DNA of 64,000 nucleotides from Pseudoselenomonas ruminantium (GCA_902780915.1 CACZHK010000019.1:1-64000); one strand, 5' to 3'. Shown: positions 8,043 through 17,162, numbered from the stretch's first letter. Notes: a model not told the origin generated them from the sequence alone. Program-made: numbers and translations.

Positions 8043-9269
8043 ATGAAAAAAGCATTGCTGACAGCTTTCAGCGTCCTTTGGGCAGTCTGCTTCACAGTGG
8101 CTTATATCCCCAAAGCTGACGCCGCCCCCCGTGCCATAGGAGGTTTCTTCAAGCAGGTTCATCAGTATAACGACATGGACAAGGATGAACGGGGAGAATA
8201 CCAGCTTTTCCACATGAGTTTTGCAAGACTTGGCGTGAATGAGGAAATTCGCTCAGCCTACCCGCTGCTCACCCAAACTATCGAAAACATGAACCAGAAG
8301 GAATGGCATTATGCTCAGAAAGCCCGTCCCCGTATGAAAGGAGAGGCAGCAGCTTTGCGCCGGGAAAATCCTTCATACTATCATCCCTTCGAGTATGATA
8401 CTGACGTGCTCATGCGCCGGGCCGATACCATGGCAGTGAGCTTCCTGCAATACGATTACACCAGCGGCAGCGGTGTCCATGGCAATTACGCCTGGCACGG
8501 TGTGAATCTCAATACTGCCACCGGCACGCTGCTGCCGCTGGAGGCAATCATAACAGACCAGGCTGCCCTGGCTGAAGCCATCTGCCAGCGTCTTCGCCAG
8601 GACTATCCTCAGAGCAGCTTCGAGCATCTGGAAGAACTCATCGACAGCCGCATCTCAGAGGGAACCCTCAACTGGACCCTTGACCCTCAGGGAATCACCT
8701 TCTACTTCAACCCCTACGAGATTGCTTCCTATGCCGAGGGTCTGCTCACCGCCACCATCCTGTTCAAAGAAAAACCGTCCCTCTTCCATAGCACTTACTG
8801 CGACACCCCCGCCGCCTATGCCCAGCCCTTCATCGGCTACTACCCCGTCGTCACTTCCCTGAAGGACAACGGCCAGCGGGATATCATCAGCCTGCGCTTC
8901 ACCGGGGAAGCTGTATACGTGAAAGTAAATGAGGTTGAAGAAGCAATCCCCGTCCCCCTCACTGACCTGGAACCTGTGCTCATTCACATGGAAGACGGCA
9001 AAAACTACCTCTATATAGATGGACTGGAGCCTGGCACCAGCCTCAGGAAGACCCTGGCAGTGCAGATTGGCAGCCATTCCATCCAATACCTTGATACCCT
9101 GCCCTATTCCTTCCGCCACACCATTGCCGTATCCCCCGCCGTACAGGAATACTGGAACTTCCTCACCAATCCCAATGGCTTCTACTTCGACAAAAGCTCA
9201 AGCTTCACCAGCGACTCCAAGACGGATATCTGCGCCATAGGCCCCAAGGGCCAGCTGACCTTTGGATGA
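8043..9269 (+). CDS. Secreted DUF3298/DUF4163-type protein
   Basis: A 408-residue exported protein. A signal peptide (MKKALLTAFSVLWAV... cut after ADA near residue 27) is followed by a region like the PdaC/RsiV family: NPSYYHPFEYDTDV, then SGSGVHGNYAWHGVNLNTATGTLLPL, typical of DUF3298. The last 150 residues have no fold that I recognise. GGAGG lies seven bases before ATG. In other proteins this fold binds lysozyme or peptidoglycan-related ligands; the role here is not known. It stands alone between two terminators. Confidence 0.75.
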   Translation: MKKALLTAFSVLWAVCFTVAYIPKADAAPRAIGGFFKQVHQYNDMDKDERGEYQLFHMSFARLGVNEEIRSAYPLLTQTIENMNQKEWHYAQKARPRMKGEAAALRRENPSYYHPFEYDTDVLMRRADTMAVSFLQYDYTSGSGVHGNYAWHGVNLNTATGTLLPLEAIITDQAALAEAICQRLRQDYPQSSFEHLEELIDSRISEGTLNWTLDPQGITFYFNPYEIASYAEGLLTATILFKEKPSLFHSTYCDTPAAYAQPFIGYYPVVTSLKDNGQRDIISLRFTGEAVYVKVNEVEEAIPVPLTDLEPVLIHMEDGKNYLYIDGLEPGTSLRKTLAVQIGSHSIQYLDTLPYSFRHTIAVSPAVQEYWNFLTNPNGFYFDKSSSFTSDSKTDICAIGPKGQLTFG

Positions 9270-9297
9270 TCGCTGAATCAACTGGACTTTTCCCGCT

Positions 9298-9341
9298 AAA
9301 TGAACGTACCCCCGCCGTTAAAGGCGGGGGTACGTTCATTT
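9298..9341. terminator. Bidirectional terminator between converging genes
   Basis: A perfect 19-bp inverted repeat: arms 9298-9316 and 9323-9341, core GTACCCCCGCC, six-base loop. It lies between the plus-strand DUF3298 gene and the minus-strand tadA, which converge, so it probably serves both. Confidence 0.85.
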
Positions 9342-9358
9342 CAAAAAAATACACAGCC

Positions 9359-9850
9359 TCAATCTGACTGTGCCTCATTTCTCATCTGCTTTTTTCTTTC
9401 CCTGCGTTCCTTGAAAAATCTCTTTATGATCCCTGCACATTCTTCCTGCAGGACACCCGCTCTTATCTCGGGGCGATGGTTCAAGGTTTCATTGCCGGGA
9501 ATATTGAACACCGATTCGCAGGCTCCCGCTTTGGCATCGGTGCTGCCGTAGACCACTCTGTCCACCCTGCTCATGACAATAGCCCCTGCACACATAGGGC
9601 AGGGTTCTATGGTCACATAGAGAGTCAGGCCCGACAAGCGCCAGCGTCCTAATTTGCGGCAGGCCCCCTGTATGGCTATCAGCTCAGCATGGGCAGTGGC
9701 ATCATGCCAGATCTCCCGCATATTATGCCCCGAGGCCACCACCTGCCCCTGCTCGTCCACGAGCACGGCACCGATGGGAACCTCCTCCAGCTCATATGCC
9801 TTCTGCGCCTCCAGAAGAGCCAGCCGCATAAAATCTTCATCTGTTGCCAT
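9359..9850 (-). CDS. tadA: tRNA adenosine(34) deaminase TadA
   Basis: A 163-residue cytidine-deaminase-fold enzyme. HAELIAI carries the zinc His and the proton-shuttling Glu, and PCPMCAGAI carries the two zinc Cys residues. It converts A34 to inosine in tRNA-Arg(ACG). The length is normal for the family. The start lies inside the end of the upstream small gene, overlapping it by 14 bases. Confidence 0.95.
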   Translation of the reverse strand: MATDEDFMRLALLEAQKAYELEEVPIGAVLVDEQGQVVASGHNMREIWHDATAHAELIAIQGACRKLGRWRLSGLTLYVTIEPCPMCAGAIVMSRVDRVVYGSTDAKAGACESVFNIPGNETLNHRPEIRAGVLQEECAGIIKRFFKERRERKKQMRNEAQSD

Positions 9851-10133
9851 GTATAAGATTCCTCGCTTTGGTTATATCTGCCAGATAATTGTAATAGAGG
9901 GAATGAGTTGGCTTGCTGTCCAAAGTCAGCGCATAAGCCTTGGGCACTCCCGGCCCTCCATCATTGTCCGGCCGCACTTCCTTCTGCATTTCCTGCTTCA
10001 ATATCTTGGAAAAATCCTGCTTCTTGCCCTTCTCATCCTCATAGCCGTCCTTGCGCTTGAAGGAACGGCCAACATCCAGTTCCGTAGCCTTGACCCTGGT
10101 CACCCTTTCTATCCTTTCCAACATCATCTCCAC
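9837..10133 (-). CDS. Small hypothetical protein upstream of tadA
   Basis: A 98-residue, highly charged protein with no signal peptide or membrane segment. It has a basic and acidic middle (RSFKRKDGYEDEKGKKQDF) and a C-terminal helix with NYLADITKARNLI. GGAGG precedes the start, and the overlap with tadA supports translation. I recognise no family. Confidence 0.6.
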   Translation of the reverse strand: MEMMLERIERVTRVKATELDVGRSFKRKDGYEDEKGKKQDFSKILKQEMQKEVRPDNDGGPGVPKAYALTLDSKPTHSLYYNYLADITKARNLIHGNR

Positions 10134-10229
10134 CTCCGAACTTGCACTGCGGTAAGAGAACTCTCATATTATGTATATCGTTGAAAATGAAATAAAGGTT
10201 AAGACTGAAATTAAATTTTCTGGAAAAAT

Positions 10230-11072
10230 TTATCTCACGAAATAAGGCTTCAGAAACAGGGTAGCAAAAAACACTGCCGCAGAAATCACCACGATGGTGG
10301 CGCCTGCCGCCATATTGAAATAATAGGCCAGGATCAGCCCGCTGATGCCTGCTGCCAAGGCTATGAGCACGGAAAGAAAGTGGTACTGCTTCACATTCCC
10401 CGCCAGATTCCTGGCCGCCGCCGCAGGCAGCACCAGCATGGCATTGATGATGAGGATGCCCACCCACTGGATGCTGATGGAGACCACCACCGCCAGCGTG
10501 GCGGCAAACAGGCTTTCCGCCAGATAAGCATTGACACCGCGGCTGCGGGCAAAGGATGGATTGATGGAGAGCACCAGCAGTTTATTGAAAAGCAGCCCCC
10601 ATACGAGGAGCACCAGCAGGAACACTGCCAAGAGTGCCCCCAGCTCCTGCGGCGTGATGCTCAAGATGTCCCCCACCAGATATGAGGAAAACTTGTTGAA
10701 ACTGCCCCCATAGCTCATGATCATCAACCCCACCGCAATAGCCGTAGAGGAAAAGACACCTATGACCGTATCCGTAGAAGCTGTGCTCTTGTTCTTGATA
10801 TAGGTGATAAAGAGAGCAAAAGCTACAGAAAAGACCAGCAGCGAGGCCAGAGGCGACACCGCCCCCAGAAGCGCCCCGAGGGCTATGCCCGTAAAGGCTC
10901 CATGTCCCAGAGAATCAGAGAAAAAAGCCATGCGGCTGCTGACCACCATGGTGCTCAAAAGGCCAAAGAGAGGCATCACCAGCAGCACAGCAAGAAAAGC
11001 GTGCTTCATAAAAGCATGGCCAGCCCAAGCAAAGGGCAGGAGAGTGTCCATAGCGCTGTAAAGCAATTCCAT
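10230..11072 (-). CDS. Metal ABC transporter permease (ZnuB/MntC family)
   Basis: A 280-residue membrane protein with about eight hydrophobic segments and the ABC-3 family hallmarks: SDSLGHGAFTGIALG near residue 33, the SPLASLLVF region, and ILIINAMLVLPAAAARNL. It pairs with the ATPase upstream (the start overlaps that stop by one base) to import zinc, manganese or iron. The substrate cannot be decided from the sequence, and no binding-protein gene lies next to it. Confidence 0.88.
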   Translation of the reverse strand: MELLYSAMDTLLPFAWAGHAFMKHAFLAVLLVMPLFGLLSTMVVSSRMAFFSDSLGHGAFTGIALGALLGAVSPLASLLVFSVAFALFITYIKNKSTASTDTVIGVFSSTAIAVGLMIMSYGGSFNKFSSYLVGDILSITPQELGALLAVFLLVLLVWGLLFNKLLVLSINPSFARSRGVNAYLAESLFAATLAVVVSISIQWVGILIINAMLVLPAAAARNLAGNVKQYHFLSVLIALAAGISGLILAYYFNMAAGATIVVISAAVFFATLFLKPYFVR

Positions 11073-11917
11073 CAGTCCTGCACCTCCCTGCGGGGCCTGC
11101 CCGCTTCTTCCGGATGGGCTGCCTCCACCTGGTGGAGTTCTGCCGCCGTCTGCCCAGCCAGCATGCCAAAGATCTTCTGAGTGCGGCTGTCCCCGAAGAC
11201 CTCCTCGGGAGTGCCTGCGGAAATCACGCCCTTGTCCATGAGCACCACCTGGTCTGCATGACGGGCCACCATATTGAGGTCATGGGAAATGAGGATGATG
11301 GCCATGTCCTCCTTCTCCCGCAGCTCCGCCACAATCTCATAAAAAAGCTCCAGCCCATTCTGATCCACCCCGGACACAGGCTCGTCAAGGAGCAGCAAGT
11401 CTGGCATGGGGTCAAGAGCCAGAGCCAGCAAGACCCGCTGCAGCTCGCCTCCTGACAAAGCCCCCAGCCGCCTGTCTATGAGATGGGCTGCCCGCACCCG
11501 CTGAAGGTTCTGCTCCACCCTGGCCCGCAGAGATTTGCCCGGCCAGAGCCAAACAGGCTTGTCAGACAGGCAGGCCATGAAAATATCCATGACGCTGGTG
11601 GGCGCACTCACATCGAAGCGCAAATACTGGGGCACATAGCCAATCAGGGGATGCCCCGTGCGCCGGCCCTTGGCATCCATGTACTTGAGCTTGCCCGTGT
11701 GGGGCACCTCCCCCAGGATGGCTTTCAGCAGAGTGCTCTTGCCTGCCCCATTTGGGCCTATGAGCGCCGTGAGCTGGCCGCAGTGGACATGGATGTTCAC
11801 ATGATCGAAGATAGTCAGCCGCCCCACCTTCACTCCGAAATCTTCTATCCTGGTGCAGCACAGTTTCGCACAGTCCTCACTTGAGGAGGCCCTGTGGTGC
11901 ATGATATTCTTGAACAA
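11072..11917 (-). CDS. Metal ABC transporter ATPase (ZnuC/MntB family)
   Basis: A 281-residue ABC ATPase with Walker A GPNGAGKST, signature LSGGELQRV, Walker B LLLLDEPVSGVD and switch His in ISHDLN. The N-terminal 20 residues include CAKLCC and are not part of the normal domain. The start is TTG at 11917 (GGAAAGG seven bases before) or ATG at 11902. Upstream, the pair AAACTGT (11940-11946) and ACAGTTT (11960-11966) forms an inverted repeat that could be a metalloregulator site; this is weak. Confidence 0.88.
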   Translation of the reverse strand: MFKNIMHHRASSSEDCAKLCCTRIEDFGVKVGRLTIFDHVNIHVHCGQLTALIGPNGAGKSTLLKAILGEVPHTGKLKYMDAKGRRTGHPLIGYVPQYLRFDVSAPTSVMDIFMACLSDKPVWLWPGKSLRARVEQNLQRVRAAHLIDRRLGALSGGELQRVLLALALDPMPDLLLLDEPVSGVDQNGLELFYEIVAELREKEDMAIILISHDLNMVARHADQVVLMDKGVISAGTPEEVFGDSRTQKIFGMLAGQTAAELHQVEAAHPEEAGRPRREVQD

Positions 11918-11987
11918 ATTATTTTCCTTTCCTTACGAAAAACTGTCTCGCTGTATCGCACAGTTTCCGTTTTTCAACACGCCCTAA

Positions 11988-12734
11988 TCAGCAGGTCAGC
12001 TGACGGAAGGCCCTGCGGCCCAGCCAGAAGCACAGGAAGGCATAGGCTAAGAGAACCATGAGGGACAGCCAGGGCATGGCATCCCCTGCCGAGAGCGCCC
12101 GCAGAAGGATACTGGTGTGGGTCAGTGGCAGCAGTTCGATAAAATGCCTGATGCCCTCCGGCAAAGCCGCCGTCTTGAAGAAAGTGCCGCAGAGGAAGGA
12201 CATGGGCAGCAGTATATAGGTATTCACCTGAGCCATGGCCTCATAGGTGCTGAGTTTCATGGCTGCCAAAAAGCCGATTTCTGCAAAGACCACGCAGTTC
12301 AGCACCAGCACCAGCAGGAAAAGCGGCGAGAAGCTAAAATTCGCCCCGAAGGCTCCCGCCAGCAGCAGGATGATAGCAGAGGAAATCAGTCCCCTGAGCA
12401 CTGCCGCCAGCACCTTGCCAATGACAAAGGCATCCGGCCAGATGGGGGCAATGATATATTCTTCCAGGCTCTTGTGATAGACTCGCTCCGCATGTACGGG
12501 GGTGATGCTGTTGAAGCTGATGTTCATGGAATTCAGCGCCAGAATGCCAGGCACAAGGAAGTCCAGATAACTGCCGCTCTCCACCTGGATGCTGCGACCC
12601 AGCCCCCAGCCGAAGGCCACCAGATACAGGACAGGCGCCACCATGCGGGACAGGATGAACTTCACCAGGCGGCGCCTCAGCACTATCCAGTCCCGCCAGA
12701 AAACGGTGCCGATATCTGCTAAAATCCGCCCCAT
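11988..12734 (-). CDS. ABC-2 type transporter permease
   Basis: A 248-residue membrane protein of the ABC-2 family with six hydrophobic segments. It has VLYLVAFGWGLGRSI at the N-terminus and the conserved PMSFLCGTFFKTAALPEGIRH segment before the last two helices. It forms an exporter with the ATPase just upstream, with which it shares one base. The substrate (drug, lipid or polysaccharide) is unknown. Confidence 0.88.
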   Translation of the reverse strand: MGRILADIGTVFWRDWIVLRRRLVKFILSRMVAPVLYLVAFGWGLGRSIQVESGSYLDFLVPGILALNSMNISFNSITPVHAERVYHKSLEEYIIAPIWPDAFVIGKVLAAVLRGLISSAIILLLAGAFGANFSFSPLFLLVLVLNCVVFAEIGFLAAMKLSTYEAMAQVNTYILLPMSFLCGTFFKTAALPEGIRHFIELLPLTHTSILLRALSAGDAMPWLSLMVLLAYAFLCFWLGRRAFRQLTC

Positions 12735-13498
12735 CAGGCTCCCCCCCTCCCGGCTTTTTCTTCAGTAAGCTTCAGGAACACTTCTTCCAGATTTGCTTCT
12801 TGAAAATTATCCCGCAAATGGGCAGGGCTGTCAACCGCCACCAACTTGCCCTTGCTCAGTATAGCCACCCTGTCGCAGAGAGCTTCCGCTTCCTCTATGT
12901 AGTGAGTGGTGAGGAAGACCGTCACTCCCCCGCTGGCCATCTGGCGCACCAGTTCCCAGATGCGCCGCCGCACCTGAGGGTCGAGGGCCACAGTAGGCTC
13001 ATCCATAAAAAGGATGCGGGGATTGTGGATAAGGGCACGGGCTATCAGCAGTCGCCGCTTCATGCCCCCAGAGAGCCGCCGCACTCCGTCGTTCACCACC
13101 TCAGAGAGTTCCACATAGTCCAGCAGCTCTGCTATGCGCTGCCTTCGCTCCGGGGCAGTCAGGTGATGCAGCCTGCCATGCAGTTCCATATTCTCCCCTA
13201 CCGTGAGATCCTGGTCAAAGTTCACATGCTGTGGCACCACCCCTATCAGGCTCTTGAGCTCCACTTCGTGCCCCTCAACCTCCACACCATCATAGAGGAT
13301 GTTCCCGGAGGTAGGCTTGGTCTGCATGGTAAGCATGCGGATGGTGGTGGTCTTGCCAGCACCATTGGGCCCCAAGAGGCCAAAGACCTCGCCCGAGCCG
13401 ATGGAGAGGCTCAGATTATCCACTGCTGTCCTGAAAGAATCCTTGCCCTGCTTGTCCTTATGAGGGAACCTTTTTACCAAACACCTTATTTCTATCAT
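12734..13498 (-). CDS. ABC-2 exporter ATPase (DrrA/CcmA-like)
   Basis: A 254-residue ATPase: Walker A GPNGAGKTT, signature LSGGMKRRL, Walker B ILFMDEPTVALD and TTHYIEEAEALCD. The last motif is typical of drug and Nod-factor type exporters. Its start overlaps the udk stop by four bases (ATGA), so udk, the ATPase and the permease form one operon. Confidence 0.9.
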   Translation of the reverse strand: MIEIRCLVKRFPHKDKQGKDSFRTAVDNLSLSIGSGEVFGLLGPNGAGKTTTIRMLTMQTKPTSGNILYDGVEVEGHEVELKSLIGVVPQHVNFDQDLTVGENMELHGRLHHLTAPERRQRIAELLDYVELSEVVNDGVRRLSGGMKRRLLIARALIHNPRILFMDEPTVALDPQVRRRIWELVRQMASGGVTVFLTTHYIEEAEALCDRVAILSKGKLVAVDSPAHLRDNFQEANLEEVFLKLTEEKAGRGGA

Positions 13499-14118
13499 AG
13501 CTGCTCATTGAGATGGAACTGCACCCTGTTCATGACCATCTCCAGGGCCACCCTATTCTCCCCTCCCTCGGGAATGATGATGTCAGCGTAGCGCTTGGAT
13601 GGCTCCACGAAAGCCTCATGCATGGGCTTCACGGTGGCCAGGTACTGGTGGATGATGCCGTCCAGCTGACGGCCGCGCTCCCGCACGTCCCGCATGATGC
13701 GGCGCAGGATGCGCACATCTGCATCAGCGTCCACGAAAAGCTTGATATCCATGAGATCCCGCAAGGACTTTTCGTGGAAGGTCATGATTCCCTCCACCAC
13801 GATGACCCGGGAGGGCTTCACCGTGATGGTCTTGTCGCTGCGATCATTGATGGAGTAGTCATAGACCGGGCACTCGATGGACTGCCCGTTCTTGAGAGCC
13901 GTCAGGTGTTCCAGCATCAGCTCGGTATCGAAAGCATCCGGGTGATCGAAGTTCAGCTTGGCCCGCTCTTCGGGTGCCATGTCATGATGAGCACGGTAAT
14001 AGTTGTCGTGATAGATAACCGTTACCTTTTCCCCGAAGTTCTCCACCAGTTTCCGGGTGATGGTGGTCTTACCGCTGCCTGTGCCGCCTGCAATGCCAAT
14101 GACGATTATCTTGCCCAT
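13495..14118 (-). CDS. udk: Uridine kinase
   Basis: A 207-residue kinase that phosphorylates uridine and cytidine in pyrimidine salvage. Walker A is GIAGGTGSGKTT; then come IYHDNYY, NFDHPDAFD, CPVYDYSINDR and RRIMRDVRERGR. I placed the start at ATG 14118, six bases after GGAGG. The TTG two codons upstream abuts the GGAGG and is too close. Confidence 0.95.
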   Translation of the reverse strand: MGKIIVIGIAGGTGSGKTTITRKLVENFGEKVTVIYHDNYYRAHHDMAPEERAKLNFDHPDAFDTELMLEHLTALKNGQSIECPVYDYSINDRSDKTITVKPSRVIVVEGIMTFHEKSLRDLMDIKLFVDADADVRILRRIMRDVRERGRQLDGIIHQYLATVKPMHEAFVEPSKRYADIIIPEGGENRVALEMVMNRVQFHLNEQL

Positions 14119-14166
14119 GTTCAACCTCCGTAATACAAAACAAACTTATCATCACTATGATATAAA

Positions 14167-14195
14167 GAAACCGCCCTTATGTAAAGGGCGGTTTC
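14167..14195 (-). terminator. Terminator of the aminotransferase gene
   Basis: GAAACCGCCCTT and its partner AAGGGCGGTTTC form a stem 12 bases after the aminotransferase stop on the minus strand, followed by TTTATAT. Confidence 0.75.
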
Positions 14196-14206
14196 ACAAA
14201 TCACGA

Positions 14207-15394
14207 TCAGTTCTTGTATTCCTCAGCCAGCTTCCTGAAAAGCGGCAGGGAACGGCGGATAGTGTCGGTCTTGATGCAGTAGGCGGCACGGAAATACCCG
14301 GGACAGCCGAAATCAGTGCCTGGCACCAGGAGCAGGCCATACTTCCTGGCCCGCTGGCAGAAAGCGTAATCATCCTCTTCCAGAGCCTTGGGGAAGAGGT
14401 AGAAGGCTCCCTGTGGCTTGACGCACTCAAAGCCAGCCTCAAGGAGGCCCTGATAGAGCAGCTGCCCATTTTCCCGGTAAACGCTGATATCCGAGGGACG
14501 GCCTGCGCAGCGGGCAATGACCAGCTGCCAGAGGGAAGGCGCATTGACATGGGTCAAAACGCGGGCGGCACCGGCAATGGCTCCATAGACCTGCTGGAAG
14601 TCTGCCACCGTATCCGGCACCATGATGTAGCCTATGCGCTCGCCTGGCAGGGAGAAAGACTTGCTATAGGAATAGCAGACCAAAGTGTTGTCGTAGAATT
14701 TTGGGATATAAGGCACCGCAAAGCCCTCATAGGCAATCTCACGGTAAGGCTCGTCGGCAATCAGGAAGATGGGATGTCCATACTCCTTTGACTTGGTGCG
14801 CAGGACTTCCGCCAGCTGATTGATGGTAGCCTCAGAGTACACAGCCCCGCTGGGATTATTGGGAGAATTCACGATCACGGCCTTGGTATGGGGCGTGAGG
14901 CACTTCTCCATGGCCTCGAAATCAATCTGGAAGTCTTCGGTCTTGGCGGGCACAACCACCAGCTTTCCCCCCACGGACTCCACAAAGCAGCGGTATTCCG
15001 GGAAGAAGGGGGCAAAGGTCAGGAACTCGTCCCCTGCCTCGCAGAGAGCTTTGAAGCAGATGGTGCAGGCAGCGGCAGCACCGGCAGTCATGAAGAGATT
15101 CTTTTCGCCGATCTCCATGCCAAAGCGGTCATTGATGCTCTTGGCAATGGCCCTGCGGACGGCAGGGGCGCCTGGAGCTACGGTATAGCCGTGGATGGCG
15201 CTGGGCTCCATGGTCTGGAGGATATCCACCGCCGCCTCCTTGATATATTCCGGCGTGGGCACATTGGGGTTCCCCAAGCTGAAGTCAAAAACCTTGTCCT
15301 CCCCCTCTGCTGCTGCCAGCTTGCGTCCATATTCAAAGACATCCCTGATGGTGGATTTCCGGGTGCCGAGCTCATACATCTTCTGGTCAACCAT
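14207..15394 (-). CDS. PLP-dependent aminotransferase, class I
   Basis: A 395-residue fold-type I aminotransferase. NSPNNPSGAVYS, DEPYREIAYEG and the PLP-lysine segment YSYSKSFSLPGERIGY are visible, as is a C-terminal Arg region. It is of the aspartate/aromatic aminotransferase group, and the exact substrate is unknown. I chose ATG 15394, seven bases after GGGAGA, rather than the open frame's start nine codons upstream. It is flanked by terminators and so probably monocistronic. Confidence 0.88.
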   Translation of the reverse strand: MVDQKMYELGTRKSTIRDVFEYGRKLAAAEGEDKVFDFSLGNPNVPTPEYIKEAAVDILQTMEPSAIHGYTVAPGAPAVRRAIAKSINDRFGMEIGEKNLFMTAGAAAACTICFKALCEAGDEFLTFAPFFPEYRCFVESVGGKLVVVPAKTEDFQIDFEAMEKCLTPHTKAVIVNSPNNPSGAVYSEATINQLAEVLRTKSKEYGHPIFLIADEPYREIAYEGFAVPYIPKFYDNTLVCYSYSKSFSLPGERIGYIMVPDTVADFQQVYGAIAGAARVLTHVNAPSLWQLVIARCAGRPSDISVYRENGQLLYQGLLEAGFECVKPQGAFYLFPKALEEDDYAFCQRARKYGLLLVPGTDFGCPGYFRAAYCIKTDTIRRSLPLFRKLAEEYKN

Positions 15395-15470
15395 AAGCAC
15401 ATCTCCCTGCAAAATAAACAAACATCTTCAGCCCATAAAACACGCTTTACATTTTAGCATACGCTTGCCT

Positions 15471-15498
15471 AAAAAAAAAGACCCTCTGATAGAGAGTC
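15471..15498 (-). terminator. Terminator after the ahbB gene
   Basis: On the minus strand GACTCTCT-ATC-AGAGGGTC (15480-15498) forms an eight-pair stem with one G-U, followed by a run of nine T. It starts eight bases after the ahbB stop codon. Confidence 0.88.
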
Positions 15499-15505
15499 CT
15501 TCGCC

Positions 15506-16036
15506 TCATTCGCAGAAATACTTCATGCTGGTCTTTTTCCACTCGCGCTTGCTATAGAGCATAGTGCGCTCCGTGATGCCGTTTTCCTCCCCCAGCTCAC
15601 GGGCAATCTGCTCGCATTCCTCCCGGCTGTGGCCGTGGATCATGGTATAGAGGTTGTAGGGCCAGCCAGGAGCCGTATTGCGGTCATAGCAGTGCGTCAC
15701 CGCCGGATGCTTCGCCATCTGCCGGGCGATTGCGTCCAATTTTTCCTGCGGCACCACCCAGGCCGCCAGGACGTTGGCCTTGAATCCCACCTCACGATGG
15801 CGCAGCACCGCCCCCATCTTGCGGATTTTCTTATCTTCCTCCATAGCCCTGACCCGCTGAAGGAAGAGTTCTTCGGAAATGCCTATGCTTTCCGCCAGTT
15901 CCTTATAGGGCTCTGTCACCAGGGGAAACTCCCCTTGCAGGGCTCTGATTATCTTCTTGTCAAGCTTGCTTACCCCTGCCGCTTCCACCTGTATCCCCAC
16001 TTTCTGACGCAGCTCATTGCAATTTGAACTGCACAT
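15506..16036 (-). CDS. ahbB: Siroheme decarboxylase-like subunit AhbB (Lrp/AsnC fold)
   Basis: A 176-residue protein with an Lrp/AsnC-type winged helix then an RAM-like domain. The C-terminal NLYTMIHGHSREECEQIA and MLYSKREWKKTSMKYF segments are typical of siroheme decarboxylases (AhbB/NirDLGH) rather than of DNA-binding Lrp proteins. These convert siroheme to didecarboxysiroheme in the alternative heme or heme d1 pathway. The frame starts inside the end of ahbA, overlapping by 23 bases, which fits a two-subunit complex. The exact start is uncertain. Confidence 0.8.
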   Translation of the reverse strand: MCSSNCNELRQKVGIQVEAAGVSKLDKKIIRALQGEFPLVTEPYKELAESIGISEELFLQRVRAMEEDKKIRKMGAVLRHREVGFKANVLAAWVVPQEKLDAIARQMAKHPAVTHCYDRNTAPGWPYNLYTMIHGHSREECEQIARELGEENGITERTMLYSKREWKKTSMKYFCE

Positions 16037-16469
16037 TTATCTTGTATTTCTTGTGAGCTTTGAGGTTCAGCACATCCTCCACGCCGGGCAGGGTGCTGAC
16101 CTCTGCGATGATGCGCTTTTCCTGCTGCTCGCTGGGGGTCAGCAGGGTGAACCAGAGGTTGTACCTGCCCTCACGCTCGTAGTTGTGAGTAGCGCCGGGG
16201 TAGCCGTTGATGGCGTCTGCCACCTCAGGGATATGCTCCGGCTCCACTCTGAGGGCTACCAGCGTGCCATGGTACCCCAGCTTATTGGAGTCAAAGAAGG
16301 TGCCAATGCGGCGCAGATAACCGTCCTGCTTGAGTTCCTGCACCCGTTGCAGCACCACGCTCTCCTCCGTGCCCAGTTCCCGGGCCAGCTTCTCGAAGGG
16401 CCGGCTGCAGACGGGCAGATTTCCCTGCAAGAGGTTCAAAAGCTCCTTGTCGAAGGCTGTCAGCTCCAT
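16014..16469 (-). CDS. ahbA: Siroheme decarboxylase-like subunit AhbA (Lrp/AsnC fold)
   Basis: A 151-residue partner of the next gene. It has the helix-turn-helix-like N-terminus (DKELLNLLQGNLPVCSRPF) followed by LRRIGTFFDSNKLGYHGTLVA and GATHNYEREGRYNLWFTL, matching AhbA. The HNYER-x2-YNLWF pattern is shared by siroheme decarboxylases. No other heme genes lie beside it; engB and lon are upstream. Automatic annotation would call it an Lrp/AsnC regulator. Confidence 0.8.
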   Translation of the reverse strand: MELTAFDKELLNLLQGNLPVCSRPFEKLARELGTEESVVLQRVQELKQDGYLRRIGTFFDSNKLGYHGTLVALRVEPEHIPEVADAINGYPGATHNYEREGRYNLWFTLLTPSEQQEKRIIAEVSTLPGVEDVLNLKAHKKYKINVQFKLQ

Positions 16470-16532
16470 ATTTTCCCCTCCCTATGCAATCCCCTGTTTT
16501 CTAAAGTGAATCCGATTCACAATTCTCTCTAT

Positions 16533-17162
16533 TCATTCTACCAAAACAGAGCCGATTACGTCAAGCAAATCTGAACGTCCTTCATTTTTCAGGGATGAAT
16601 AGGGCAGCACGGACAGCTCCGCCACGCCCAAAGTGCGCTTGATCAGGGCAATCTGCTTCTGACGTGCATTCTTGCCGATCTTGTCAGCCTTGGTGGCCAC
16701 GATCAGCACGGGAATGTTGTTCTCCACCAGCCACTTGAACATATCCACATCGGAGGCCATAGGCTCGTGACGGATGTCGATGAGCTGGCACACGAACTGC
16801 AGATGCTCCGAGGTCAGCAGATATTCTTCGATGAACTTAGACCAGAGCTTGCGTTTTTCTTTGCCGGTCCTGGCATAGCCATAGCCGGGCAGATCCACCA
16901 GGTAGAAGGATTTTCTGTCCTCCGCCCCCTCCACCTTGGCGCCCAGCTCGTAGAAATTGATGGTCTGGGTCTTGCCCGGCTGGGAGGAAACCCTAGCCAG
17001 TCCCTTGACACGGGTCAGGGAGTTGATGAGGGAAGACTTGCCCACATTGGAACGGCCGATGAAGACCACTTCCGGCAAATTGCCCTCCGGGTACTGCTCC
17101 CGCTTCACCGCCGAAGCAATGTATTTGCCCTGGGTGATGACTACGCTCTCCTTTTCTGCCAT
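16533..17162 (-). CDS. engB: Ribosome biogenesis GTP-binding protein EngB (YsxC)
   Basis: A 209-residue GTPase needed for 50S assembly: GRSNVGKSSLIN (G1), the DLPGYGYA segment (G3) and VATKADKIGK (G4). I set the start at ATG 17162 (MAEKESVV), with AAAGGAG eight bases upstream. The reading frame stays open for 36 more codons, but those lie inside a palindromic repeat element and are not family sequence. Its place after lon is the conserved Firmicute order. Confidence 0.96.
   Translation of the reverse strand: MAEKESVVITQGKYIASAVKREQYPEGNLPEVVFIGRSNVGKSSLINSLTRVKGLARVSSQPGKTQTINFYELGAKVEGAEDRKSFYLVDLPGYGYARTGKEKRKLWSKFIEEYLLTSEHLQFVCQLIDIRHEPMASDVDMFKWLVENNIPVLIVATKADKIGKNARQKQIALIKRTLGVAELSVLPYSSLKNEGRSDLLDVIGSVLVE

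Noticed and set aside
11940..11966. AAACTGT/ACAGTTT inverted repeat before the metal ABC ATPase as a Zur or MntR site.
   Set aside because: Only seven bases per arm with a 13-base gap and no match to known metalloregulator consensus; noted only in the gene entry.
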